Part shown: positions 1-7,533 of the stretch, piece by piece
Layout: each line of letters opens with the position of its first letter
Numbering within the stretch: the first letter of the stretch is position 1
Source: Winogradskyella marincola
Lineage (GTDB): Bacteria; Bacteroidota; Bacteroidia; Flavobacteriales; Flavobacteriaceae
NCBI RefSeq assembly: GCF_029624125.1
Contig: NZ_JARSBN010000002.1
Span: 310,001-374,000 of the forward strand
DNA: 64,000 nt
Direction of reading: 5' to 3'
Notes under the pieces: generated by a model
Database searches by the model: none
Told to the model about the DNA's origin: nothing
Seen by the model: only the letters and a program-made list of their open reading frames with translations
Translations under genes and position numbers: made by a program

Positions 1-1161
1 TTGATTGCGATTTTTGTTTCTGTTTTTGTTTCTGTTCCTATTGTTTTTACGTTTCTTTTTAGGTTTTGGATTATCGAAGCGTGTTAAACTATCCTGACCT
101 ACAACGTTTTCAAATTCTGCTTTAGTATCTTGTATATGCTCTGCCGCGTATTCTTCCAGGCTAGCTACTTTCTCTTTTTTCTTGTTTTTAGCTATAATTT
201 CATTGGCTTGTTCTGTAGTAATAACGTGCCAGTTCATCCATTCGCCTTCGTAAGCATACCACATAAGACCTTTAAAGATGTCTGTCTTTTGGCAAACTGC
301 TGTTCCTTTTTCGGTATATAGCTTTGTATCGTTTTTAGGAAATGCTTTTAAGGCATCTAAATAAGCATCTAGTTCGTAATTAAGACAGCATTTTAGTTTT
401 CCGCATTGTCCTGCTAACTTTAATGGATTTAAGGACAATTGCTGGTATCTTGCCGCTGAAGTACTCACAGATCTAAAATCGGTTAACCACGTAGAGCAAC
501 ACAATTCTCTTCCGCAAGAACCAATACCTCCAAGTCTTGCTGCTTCTTGCCTAAAGCCTACTTGGCGCATTTCAATTCTGGTTTTAAACTCTCTAGCAAA
601 CACTTTAATTAGCTCTCTAAAATCTACGCGCTCTTCTGCAGTATAGTAAAACGTAGCCTTACTACCATCTCCTTGATATTCTATATCAGAGATTTTCATC
701 TTAAGGTTTAGGTCTATCGCAAACTGACGTGCTTTAACCTTCATTGGTTCTTCTTTATCTCTGGCACTAGACCAAATATCTATGTCTTTTTGAGATGCTT
801 TGCGGTATATCTTTAATACATTCTCTGAATCTTCGAGATTAATTTTTTTGCGTTTCATCTGTACGCGCACCAACTCACCTGTTAGTGTTACCATACCAAC
901 ATCGTGACCAGATTTTGCTTGAGTGGCAACAATATCGCCAATACTCAACGTAAGGTTCTCTGTGTTTTTATAATATTGTTTTCTTCCGTTTTTATAACGT
1001 ACCTCAACACCTATAAAAGGCTCTTGTCCGTTTGGAAGCGACATATTAGCCAACCAGTCAAAAACAGTGAGCTTGTTGCAGCTATCTGTGCCACAAGTTC
1101 CGTTGTTTTTACATCCTTTTGGTTGACCGTCTTTACCAGTTGCGCAACTGTTACAAGCCAT
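1..1161 (-). CDS. PSP1 domain protein (RicT/YaaT-like), partial at left edge
   Basis: The reading frame opens at ATG 1161 and stays open to base 1, so at least 387 residues are present and the stop lies outside the window. The N-terminus carries cysteines at residues 3, 6, 17, 23 and 28. The central part shows the PSP1 cysteine signatures GSCGRELCC and GQCGKLKCC. RicT/YaaT in Bacillus belongs to a cytoplasmic complex that affects RNA processing; the role in Bacteroidota is not something I know. The last visible residues are a low-complexity Asn/Arg/Lys tail, which is unusual and could bind nucleic acid (inference). In other flavobacteria gldH often lies downstream of this gene (recollection). 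Confidence 0.85.
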   Translation of the reverse strand, partial: MACNSCATGKDGQPKGCKNNGTCGTDSCNKLTVFDWLANMSLPNGQEPFIGVEVRYKNGRKQYYKNTENLTLSIGDIVATQAKSGHDVGMVTLTGELVRVQMKRKKINLEDSENVLKIYRKASQKDIDIWSSARDKEEPMKVKARQFAIDLNLKMKISDIEYQGDGSKATFYYTAEERVDFRELIKVFAREFKTRIEMRQVGFRQEAARLGGIGSCGRELCCSTWLTDFRSVSTSAARYQQLSLNPLKLAGQCGKLKCCLNYELDAYLDALKAFPKNDTKLYTEKGTAVCQKTDIFKGLMWYAYEGEWMNWHVITTEQANEIIAKNKKKEKVASLEEYAAEHIQDTKAEFENVVGQDSLTRFDNPKPKKKRKNNRNRNKNRNKNRNQ

Positions 1162-1179
1162 ATTGAACTATATATTGAA

Positions 1180-1200
1180 TTTAAGCTATACGAGCTTAAA
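1180..1200. other. Small hairpin between PSP1 gene and radical SAM gene
   Basis: An 8-bp perfect inverted repeat (TTTAAGCT / AGCTTAAA) with a 5-base loop sits in the 108-base gap. There is no adjacent T-run on either strand, so it is a weak terminator candidate at best. Confidence 0.3.
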
Positions 1201-1269
1201 TAAAGGATTCATAAAAATTATTTAATGAGTAAAGATACTATTATTTCTTTAGTAAACTTATTACCAAGA

Positions 1270-2274
1270 TTAGTTAAACTCAATTTCGTAATTAAGCTTA
1301 TTTGACAGCGATCTTAATTGCGATTTTGATTTAAAGATATTAGAAAATAACAGCTTACTCCAACCTATTTTCTTAGAAAAATTATTGAAGGACTCTTCTC
1401 GCCAGTTAAAACCTTCTTTCCAAAATTTATTTGGTGAGATATAGCAAAAGGTATAATCGAAAACAAAACTAGAGTCATTTTTTCCTTTTAACACAGACAG
1501 ATTGTTTGGAGCCATTAGTGTAATATGATGATTAGAACACTGTTGTCTCACATTTTTTATAAGATTTATGTAATCACTTTCTAATGAAGAAACATCAAAA
1601 TCATTGTACTCTGTATTTCCTATCTTTTGGATAGGTCTTAACTGAAGTATATCGAAACTTTTACCATTAAAATGCCTGAAAAAATCTTTAAGCTCGTAAA
1701 AGTTGTCTTTATTAAAGGTGTAGTTAATTCTTACTTTAAAATCGTAATCTTTTTTTAGTTCTACAAAAGCATTTAAAGCATTCTGAAATTTTTCATAGCT
1801 CGCTTTTTTCATAAAGCTCTCGTAACTTTCTTTGGTTACACCATGAAGCGAAATGGTAAACTCATTTATTCCTGCTTTTAGTAGTGGCTCAATTTTTTCT
1901 TTTGTAAGCAGATTGGCATTGGTTGTAATAGAAATATATGGCACTTTGTGCTGCTTGCCAAGCGCTACTATTTTTTCTAAATTCTTGTACAACGTTGGCT
2001 CTGTACCACAACCTATTTGCAACTTTAGAGCACGATGAAAAATAGCATTAGCTACACGCTCTAAATCGTCTTCTTTAAACTGCCCTTTTAAGGTTTTTAC
2101 ATAATCTGCATCTGTAAAATAGCACATTTTGCAGCGTAAATTACAAGCTAATACAGGGTCTAAATTCACAGCTAAATAACGCTTATTGAACTTATGTAAT
2201 AGAAAAAGCCCTAGAAATTTAATTCTATGGCTTTTAATTTTTCTATTGAGTTGTAATAGCTTGTATATATTCAT
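1270..2274 (-). CDS. Radical SAM enzyme of unknown substrate
   Basis: A 334-residue protein with the radical SAM cluster motif CxxxCxxC at Cys44, Cys48 and Cys51 (CNLRCKMC), followed by a typical TIM-barrel-like sequence with a Gly-rich segment around IGCGTEPTLY and an ITTNAN strand motif. It should bind a [4Fe-4S] cluster and cleave S-adenosylmethionine. No SPASM domain with several cysteines is evident at the C-terminus, where only Cys277 or so is seen near FCYISP. The start codon follows the stop codon of trhO with no gap, so the two are almost certainly co-transcribed and probably translationally coupled. Substrate unknown. Confidence 0.85.
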   Translation of the reverse strand: MNIYKLLQLNRKIKSHRIKFLGLFLLHKFNKRYLAVNLDPVLACNLRCKMCYFTDADYVKTLKGQFKEDDLERVANAIFHRALKLQIGCGTEPTLYKNLEKIVALGKQHKVPYISITTNANLLTKEKIEPLLKAGINEFTISLHGVTKESYESFMKKASYEKFQNALNAFVELKKDYDFKVRINYTFNKDNFYELKDFFRHFNGKSFDILQLRPIQKIGNTEYNDFDVSSLESDYINLIKNVRQQCSNHHITLMAPNNLSVLKGKNDSSFVFDYTFCYISPNKFWKEGFNWREESFNNFSKKIGWSKLLFSNIFKSKSQLRSLSNKLNYEIEFN

Positions 2275-3348
2275 CTATTGGGTTGAGTTACCTTGATTTT
2301 CAAAAATATTTCGTAAATCTTTTTTATAAGGCAAATGATCTGCTCTACCTTTCTTAAAAATATCATTACTATTACCTTGTCCTTTTCGTAACGCTTTTTG
2401 CTCTTCGTAAGGCAACTTTATAATCTCCTGGCAATGTGTAGAACAGCAGTTATCCATTTTTTCTTTACACTCATCACACTGAATAAATAATAAATGACAA
2501 GCTTCATTTACACAATTGGTATGTGTATCTGCCGGTTTTCCGCATTGGTGGCAATTGGCAATTACATCATCGCTAATACGCTCTGAACGTCTTTGATCAA
2601 AAACAAAGTTTTTGCCTATAAATTTGTTTTCTAAGCCTTCTGCTTCAACTTGTCTGGTGTAATTAATTATTCCGCCTTCGAGCTGAAATACATTTTTAAA
2701 CCCTTTATGTCTGTAATATGCACTGGCTTTTTCGCAACGAATTCCGCCCGTACAATACATCACTAGTTTTTTATCTTCCTTATGCTCTCTTAGGTCTTCC
2801 TCTATTAAATCTAAAGACTCTCTAAAGGTATCTACGTCTGGAGTAATAGCGTTTTTAAAATGACCTATTTCGCTCTCATAATGGTTACGCATATCTACCA
2901 AAACTGTATCAGGATCTTCAATAAGATCGTTAAACTGTTCTGCATTGACATGAATACCCTTATTGGTAACATCAAAAGTGTTGTCATTGAGACCGTCAGC
3001 AACTATTTTATGACGCACTTTTACTTTTAGTTTTAAGAACGCAAAATTATCATGCTCTATAGCGATGTTTAATCTTACATTTTCTAAAAATGTAATGGTG
3101 TCTAAATGATTTTTGAAAGCTTCAAAATTTTCTGCAGGCACAGATAATTGGGCATTGATTCCCTCGTGAGCAACATATATTCTACCCAGAACATCTAATG
3201 CGTCCCAAGCTATAAACATATGGTTTCTAAAAATCTGAGTGTTGCCAATTTTGGCGTACTTGTAGAAAGAGATTGTTAAGCGTTCTTTTCCCGCTTTTTC
3301 GATAAGTTCAGCTCTTTCTTTAGCACTTAAGTTGTTGTACAGTTGCAT
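2275..3348 (-). CDS. trhO: tRNA uridine(34) hydroxylase TrhO (rhodanese family)
   Basis: This 357-residue protein matches the TrhO/YceA family, which makes 5-hydroxyuridine at wobble position 34 of tRNA using oxygen. It has the N-terminal acylphosphatase-like part (YVAHEGINAQLS near residue 60) and a rhodanese domain with the catalytic loop YCTGGIRCEKA, catalytic Cys199 and a second Cys205. The C-terminus has a cysteine-rich metal-binding segment from about residue 266 (CHQCGKP, CDECKEKMDNCC). It is the first gene of a two-gene unit with the radical SAM enzyme. A TACCTTTG box lies about 70 bases upstream. Confidence 0.93.
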   Translation of the reverse strand: MQLYNNLSAKERAELIEKAGKERLTISFYKYAKIGNTQIFRNHMFIAWDALDVLGRIYVAHEGINAQLSVPAENFEAFKNHLDTITFLENVRLNIAIEHDNFAFLKLKVKVRHKIVADGLNDNTFDVTNKGIHVNAEQFNDLIEDPDTVLVDMRNHYESEIGHFKNAITPDVDTFRESLDLIEEDLREHKEDKKLVMYCTGGIRCEKASAYYRHKGFKNVFQLEGGIINYTRQVEAEGLENKFIGKNFVFDQRRSERISDDVIANCHQCGKPADTHTNCVNEACHLLFIQCDECKEKMDNCCSTHCQEIIKLPYEEQKALRKGQGNSNDIFKKGRADHLPYKKDLRNIFENQGNSTQ

Positions 3349-3416
3349 GCTATACTAAGTTTTTAAGGTTAAAGAATAAAGTAGATCATCTAATTAAACT
3401 AAGATCTATCTAGCTG

Positions 3417-3424
3417 CAAAGGTA
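3417..3424 (-). promoter_or_regulatory. Candidate -7 box of trhO
   Basis: On the minus strand this reads TACCTTTG, fitting the Bacteroidota TAnnTTTG box. It lies about 70 bases upstream of the trhO start and just downstream of the terminator at 3446-3475. No clear TTG is seen at the expected upstream distance. Confidence 0.4.
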
Positions 3425-3445
3425 TTATTTTTAGCTAAGTGGCAT

Positions 3446-3475
3446 AAAAAAAGCACTTTGAATTTATCAAAGTGC
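3446..3475 (-). terminator. Intrinsic terminator of the minus-strand RNA
   Basis: A 9-bp perfect stem (GCACTTTGA 3453-3461 with TCAAAGTGC 3467-3475) and a 5-base loop are followed on the minus strand by seven T residues (A-run 3446-3452). It points toward trhO but lies upstream of the trhO promoter box, so it must end a transcript that starts further right, not trhO or recA. Confidence 0.8.
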
Positions 3476-3658
3476 CTTTAAAACTAAAATATTATTATGA
3501 AAAAATATTTCTACTTTAGCACAAGGCCGCTAACCCTATTAACAGCCTTGTAACCAAATACCTTAAGATTCAATTGTGAACTAATTGAAATAGTTAGAGA
3601 AACTTCTGACCTAACTCTAACTTTACAATAAGATATCCATAGCAACTTTTTCCTTTTT
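3446..3658 (-). ncRNA. Candidate ECF-controlled small structured RNA
   Basis: Between an ECF-type promoter (3664-3692, minus strand) and an intrinsic terminator lies about 210 bases with no convincing ORF. Perfect inverted repeats can form stem-loops at 3592-3622 (8 bp, AGTTAGAG / CTCTAACT), 3571-3587 (5 bp, CAATT / AATTG), 3521-3551 (7 bp, ACAAGGC / GCCTTGT) and the terminator. The only minus-strand start codons give peptides of 12 or 5 residues, and the longer one begins at or before the predicted 5' end. It may be a trans-acting regulator made on envelope stress (inference). It could also be a short mRNA leader or a decayed gene. Confidence 0.6.
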
Positions 3659-3663
3659 CATTT

Positions 3664-3692
3664 AATAGATGTAAAAAGTGTAAAATGGTTGC
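3664..3692 (-). promoter_or_regulatory. ECF-type promoter facing the small RNA
   Basis: On the minus strand GCAACC (3692-3687) is followed after exactly 17 bases by TCTATT (3669-3664). The same arrangement with 14 of 17 identical spacer bases precedes the sigma-factor operon at 4811-4839. The AAC core of the -35 element is typical of ECF sigma factors. The start of transcription is expected near 3658. Confidence 0.7.
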
Positions 3693-3701
3693 GTCGTAAA
3701 A

Positions 3702-3731
3702 TTGAAAAAATTAAAATAAGTGGTATTTTTG
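3702..3731 (+). promoter_or_regulatory. recA promoter
   Basis: TTG at 3702-3704, a 19-base spacer and TATTTTTG at 3724-3731 fit the Bacteroidota housekeeping promoter (TTG, about 19-21 bases, TAnnTTTG). The ATG of recA lies 28 bases downstream of the box. It runs divergently from the ECF-type promoter next to it. I see no LexA-type palindrome. Confidence 0.6.
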
Positions 3732-3759
3732 ATATCAATTAATAAGACATAAGAAAGAA

Positions 3760-4764
3760 ATGAGTAGTGAAAAAGATGCAAAATTAAAGGCGTTAAAGTT
3801 AACGCTAGACAAATTAGATAAAGCCTACGGAAAAGGTACCGTGATGAAGATGAGCGACCAGGCCATTGTAGATGTAGATTCAATTTCATCTGGTTCTTTA
3901 GGTTTAGATATCGCTTTAGGAGTTGGTGGTTATCCTAGAGGAAGAGTTATAGAAATATATGGTCCTGAATCTTCAGGTAAAACTACATTAACATTACATG
4001 CTATTGCAGAAGCACAAAAAGCAGGTGGTATTGCAGCTTTTATAGATGCTGAGCATGCTTTTGATCGTTTCTATGCTGAAAAGCTTGGTGTAGATCTAGA
4101 AAACCTAATTATATCTCAACCAGATAATGGTGAGCAAGCTTTAGAAATTGCCGACAATCTTGTTAGATCTGGAGCTATTGATATTGTTGTAGTAGATTCT
4201 GTTGCGGCTTTAACTCCAAAAAGTGAAATTGAAGGAGAAATGGGAGACTCTAAAATGGGTTTACATGCACGTTTAATGTCTCAAGCCTTAAGAAAGCTTA
4301 CTGCTTCTATTAGCAAAACCAACTGTACAATGATATTCATTAACCAATTGCGTGAAAAAATTGGTGTAATGTTTGGAAACCCAGAAACAACAACTGGAGG
4401 TAACGCTCTTAAATTCTATGCTTCTGTTCGTTTAGATATAAGACGTTCTACTCAAATAAAAGATAGCAACGGAGATGTAATGGGTAACAAAACCAGAGTT
4501 AAAGTTGTAAAAAACAAAGTTGCACCACCATTTAGAACTGCAGAGTTTGATATTATGTATGGAGAAGGTGTTTCTAAGGTAGGTGAAGTTTTAGATTTAG
4601 CTGTAGACCACGACATCGTTAAAAAGAGTGGTTCATGGTTTAGTTATGGAGACACCAAACTAGGTCAAGGTAGAGACGCTGTTAAGTCGTTAATTAAAGA
4701 CAATCCGGATTTAATGGATGAATTAGAAGAAAAAGTACGAGCCTTAGTTAATGACAATCAATAA
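3760..4764 (+). CDS. recA: Recombinase RecA
   Basis: A 334-residue RecA of normal length for the phylum. It binds single-stranded DNA as a filament and performs strand exchange in homologous recombination and the SOS response. Visible are the Walker A motif GPESSGKTT (residues 68-76), the Walker B strand [12 protein letters not shown], the L1/L2 DNA-binding loops around [18 protein letters not shown] and [14 protein letters not shown], and the conserved [12 protein letters not shown] segment. It is monocistronic: it has its own promoter and a strong terminator right after the stop. Confidence 0.99.
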   Translation: MSSEKDAKLKALKLTLDKLDKAYGKGTVMKMSDQAIVDVDSISSGSLGLDIALGVGGYPRGRVIEIYGPESSGKTTLTLHAIAEAQKAGGIAAFIDAEHAFDRFYAEKLGVDLENLIISQPDNGEQALEIADNLVRSGAIDIVVVDSVAALTPKSEIEGEMGDSKMGLHARLMSQALRKLTASISKTNCTMIFINQLREKIGVMFGNPETTTGGNALKFYASVRLDIRRSTQIKDSNGDVMGNKTRVKVVKNKVAPPFRTAEFDIMYGEGVSKVGEVLDLAVDHDIVKKSGSWFSYGDTKLGQGRDAVKSLIKDNPDLMDELEEKVRALVNDNQ

Positions 4765-4770
4765 ATTATA

Positions 4771-4799
4771 AAAAAATCCTGCTAAAAACAGGATTTTTT
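4771..4799 (+). terminator. recA terminator
   Basis: An 11-bp stem (AAAAAATCCTG / CAGGATTTTTT) with a 7-base loop, with a T-run, directly after the recA stop. It insulates recA from the sigma-factor operon. Confidence 0.9.
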
Positions 4800-4810
4800 T
4801 ATTTTTAGAC

Positions 4811-4839
4811 GCAACCCTTTTACACTTTCTGCATCTAAT
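4811..4839 (+). promoter_or_regulatory. ECF-type (probably autoregulated) promoter of the sigma operon
   Basis: GCAACC (4811-4816), 17 bases, then TCTAAT (4834-4839); the start codon of the first gene is at 4864. The same motif with the same spacing is found on the opposite strand upstream of recA. Autoregulation by the sigma factor encoded at 5326 is the usual arrangement for ECF operons and is inferred here. Confidence 0.7.
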
Positions 4840-4863
4840 GGGTGGAATTAATTTTTTAGAGTA

Positions 4864-5301
4864 ATGAAAAAGTACGCCTTTTTGCTCCTTATGTTTGTTG
4901 GACTATTAATGTCGTGCAGCGTAGATAACGATAATCCTGTGGTTCACACAGAGTTTATGCCTATTACCAGCGTTGAATTGCCAGAGTATTTTGTCCAAGG
5001 GCAAACTTATCAGATTAACATGTCTTATATTAAGCCTAGCTCTTGCTATGTGTTTAATAATATCATTTTTGATATTGAAGGACATGAAAGAACCGTAGCC
5101 ATACTTAATACTGTATATGAAGATTCTAACTGTATTCCAGAAGAAGAACCAACTACAGTTAGTTTTGATTTAACAGTTTCTGGAGACCAAGTGTACTTGT
5201 TTAAATTTTTCCAAGGTACGGAAGATGGTGTGGATCAATATCATTTAGTAGAAGTTCCTGTTGTTGACGGCAGAGACTCTATAGTGGTAGAAGAAGACTA
5301 A
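4864..5301 (+). CDS. Lipoprotein, first gene of the ECF sigma operon
   Basis: A 145-residue protein with a signal peptide and lipobox LMSC (lipidated Cys18). The mature part is acidic, likely beta-rich, and has two cysteines (in SSCYVF and DSNCIP) that could form a disulphide in the periplasm. I do not recognise a functional family beyond the widespread flavobacterial lipoproteins of this size. It is 24 bases from the sigma-factor gene and behind the ECF-type promoter, so it is probably co-expressed with it. A role as signal sensor or target of the regulon is inference. Confidence 0.75.
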   Translation: MKKYAFLLLMFVGLLMSCSVDNDNPVVHTEFMPITSVELPEYFVQGQTYQINMSYIKPSSCYVFNNIIFDIEGHERTVAILNTVYEDSNCIPEEEPTTVSFDLTVSGDQVYLFKFFQGTEDGVDQYHLVEVPVVDGRDSIVVEED

Positions 5302-5325
5302 TTATTAATTAATTCCAACAATAAT

Positions 5326-5871
5326 GTGAGTTTAGAACAACTCATAAAAAAATGTATAAACCAAGATGCTAAAGCTCAGAGCCAATTATACAAGCAATAT
5401 GCAAGTAAATTATTTTCGCTCTGTCTTAAGTACTCTAAAAACTATGCCGAAGCAGAAGACAATCTGCACGACGCATTTATAACTGTATTTAGTAAAATAG
5501 GTCAGTATAAAAACAAAGGTTCTTTTGAAGGTTGGCTAAAACGAATAGCAATTAACACATCATTGCAACGCTACAGAGAAAACGTTGGAGTGTTTGATAT
5601 TGTTAACGAAGGTAATATTGAAGATGTTACGGTAGATATTAATGATGAAGATTTAAGTTTAGATTTTTTACTCAAAATCATTCAAGAATTACCAGACAGG
5701 TATCGATTAGTATTTAATCTGTATGTTTTAGATGGATACTCTCATGTAGAAATAAGTGAGTTAATAAATATTTCATCAGGAACCTCAAAATCTAATTTGG
5801 CTAGAGCCAGAATGATTTTAAAAGAAAAAATAGAAGATTACAAAGCGAGTGTAAATTCGCAATCGTTATAA
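5326..5871 (+). CDS. ECF RNA polymerase sigma factor
   Basis: A 181-residue sigma-70 family protein with region 2 (AEDNLHDAFITVFSKI, residues about 46-62, and EGWLKRIAINTSLQRYRE) and region 4 (LPDRYRLVFNLYVLDGYSHVEISELINISSGTSK split over residues about 123-160 as a helix-turn-helix). It directs RNA polymerase to a dedicated promoter class, most likely GCAACC-N17-TCTAAT. The start is GTG at 5326; the only nearby ATG is out of frame and runs straight into a stop. The next gene begins 1 base after its stop, pointing to an anti-sigma partner. Confidence 0.93.
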   Translation: MSLEQLIKKCINQDAKAQSQLYKQYASKLFSLCLKYSKNYAEAEDNLHDAFITVFSKIGQYKNKGSFEGWLKRIAINTSLQRYRENVGVFDIVNEGNIEDVTVDINDEDLSLDFLLKIIQELPDRYRLVFNLYVLDGYSHVEISELINISSGTSKSNLARARMILKEKIEDYKASVNSQSL

Positions 5872-5872
5872 A

Positions 5873-7432
5873 ATGAACGAAGAAAAAAACATAGACAGAC
5901 TTTTTCAGGAGAAGTTTAAAGACTTTGAAGTAGCTCCTAACGATGCTGTTTGGGATCGTATAAGCGATAGTCTTCCTAAGAAAAAGAAAAAGCGAAGAGT
6001 TATTGCGTTATGGTGGCAAATTGGTGGTGTTGCGGCAGTCATTGCTTTACTCTTAACTGTTGGCAGTTCTTTATTCAATTCATCTGACGACAATGAGGTT
6101 GTACCTACAATTGTAGATACCGAAAAAACAGAAAGTAACCCTACAAAAGAGACTGAATTAAAAAGCTCTAACAGAGACAACAGCAGCTTAGGCAATAGCA
6201 AACAAGACATAAATGTTGCAGAGTCTAACGAGAAGGAATTATCTGATCCTACTGGAAATGAAAAATCTTCAACAGAGCAAAACAATAGAAAAGAATTAAC
6301 CTCTTCTAAAACAAATAAATCGAATGCCGTTGCAAATTCAACAGAAAGTGGAACTAAAGCAACTTCTAATTCACACAAGAGTTTAACAGAATTAAATAAA
6401 GAAAATAACAATAGTACTGTAGCTTCAAGCAATGAAAATTCTGAAGACAAGCTAGAAGATGAAATCATTAATGATTCTGAAATGAAATCTGTTATAGAGA
6501 ATGCTGTTAGCAACAAGAACTCTGTAGTAACAGATAACACATCATCTAATGGTACTGAAAATGCTTCTAATACTGAAAAGAACAAAGAAGAGTTAGAAAA
6601 AAATACTTCGATAAAAGAAGACAACGAAAAAGAATCTATTCTAGATGCAATTGCCGATAACAGCAATAGCAAGGAAAATATTGATGAAAAAGAAAAAGAA
6701 GATGAACAAAACAGGTGGAGCATTGCGCCAAATGTTGCGCCTGTTTATTACAGTTCTCTTGGTCAAGGCTCATCAATAGATCAACAGTTTAACAACAACT
6801 CTAAGAGTGGTAATGTTAATATGAGCTATGGTATTACAGGTTCTTATGCTGTTACCAGTAAATTAAAAGTTAGAGCTGGTATTAACAGAGTTAATCTTAG
6901 CCAAAGCACTTCTAATGTTTTTGCATTAAGTGGTAGTGAATTTGCCTCGAGAAATGCAGAAGTATCTATAATGGGTAACATTAACCCAAGAGATGGTTTT
7001 GAAAACATTTCATTAATGAGTACAAATATGTTTGACAGAAGTACAACTCCTGAGATTTTTAACTCAAGATCTTCTGGAAATATTGATCAACGTTTTGGGT
7101 TCATTGAAGTACCTCTTGAATTAGAATATCGTCTTCTAGACAAAAAATTTGGGATTAATGTCATTGGTGGTTTTAGTACATTTTTCTTAAATCAGAATGA
7201 AGTCTATGCAGATATCGATGGAGCTTCTACATTAATTGGAGAAGCCAACAATATGAACTCAACAAGTTTTAGTGCCAATTTTGGTTTAGGGCTTGATTAC
7301 AGTTTATCAAAACAATGGAATTTTAATCTTGAACCGCAGTTCAAGTATCAAATAAACACATTTAGTAACACGTCTGGTAATTATAGACCTTTCTTTATTG
7401 GTTTGTATACCGGATTAAGTTACAAGTTTTAG
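5873..7432 (+). CDS. Anti-sigma-like membrane protein with C-terminal outer-membrane beta-barrel
   Basis: A 519-residue protein with three parts: a short N-terminal domain (residues 1-36, with FEVAPNDAVWDRI) ending in a basic stretch (KKKKKRR, 36-42), one transmembrane helix (about 43-68), and a 212-residue low-complexity linker rich in Asn, Ser, Lys, Glu and Thr (69-280). The last 239 residues look like a small outer-membrane barrel: alternating amphipathic strands (PLELEYRLL, INVIGGFSTFFL, ANFGLGLDYSL, FFIGLYTGLSYKF) ending in Phe. It lies 1 base after the sigma gene, so it is probably the anti-sigma factor (inference). The topology, inner membrane to outer membrane in one chain, is the odd feature. 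Confidence 0.85.
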   Translation: MNEEKNIDRLFQEKFKDFEVAPNDAVWDRISDSLPKKKKKRRVIALWWQIGGVAAVIALLLTVGSSLFNSSDDNEVVPTIVDTEKTESNPTKETELKSSNRDNSSLGNSKQDINVAESNEKELSDPTGNEKSSTEQNNRKELTSSKTNKSNAVANSTESGTKATSNSHKSLTELNKENNNSTVASSNENSEDKLEDEIINDSEMKSVIENAVSNKNSVVTDNTSSNGTENASNTEKNKEELEKNTSIKEDNEKESILDAIADNSNSKENIDEKEKEDEQNRWSIAPNVAPVYYSSLGQGSSIDQQFNNNSKSGNVNMSYGITGSYAVTSKLKVRAGINRVNLSQSTSNVFALSGSEFASRNAEVSIMGNINPRDGFENISLMSTNMFDRSTTPEIFNSRSSGNIDQRFGFIEVPLELEYRLLDKKFGINVIGGFSTFFLNQNEVYADIDGASTLIGEANNMNSTSFSANFGLGLDYSLSKQWNFNLEPQFKYQINTFSNTSGNYRPFFIGLYTGLSYKF

Positions 7433-7497
7433 GTTTAAGTTAGTTAGTTTAGGTTATTGCAAACAAACATAAAAGCAATGATGAATGCAATGATGAC

Positions 7498-7533
7498 AAA
7501 AGCTACTCTTGGTTAGAGTGGCTTTTCTTTTTT
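7498..7533 (+). terminator. Terminator of the ECF sigma operon
   Basis: A 12-bp stem (AAAAGCTACTCT 7498-7509 with AGAGTGGCTTTT 7515-7526, one T-G pair), 5-base loop, followed by CTTTTTT. It abuts the stop of the convergent acyltransferase gene and may serve both strands. Confidence 0.85.

Larger units (their letters stand above)
3349..3759. other. 411-base gap between trhO and recA holding an RNA and three promoters
   Basis: No protein gene longer than 20 codons is convincing here. From left to right it holds the trhO promoter box (3417-3424), a minus-strand terminator (3446-3475), a candidate structured RNA on the minus strand (up to about 3658), its ECF-type promoter (3664-3692) and the recA promoter on the plus strand (3702-3731). 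Confidence 0.7.

Noticed and set aside
3497..3553. 18-codon plus-strand ORF (MKKYFYFSTRPLTLLTAL) resembling a leader peptide
   Set aside because: It lies antisense to the candidate RNA, has no promoter box, and is 200 bases from recA with no attenuator between.
5905..6723. 272-codon open frame on the minus strand inside the anti-sigma-like gene
   Set aside because: It mirrors the low-complexity Asn/Ser/Lys/Glu linker; the product is a meaningless Ser/Leu/Phe-rich chain.
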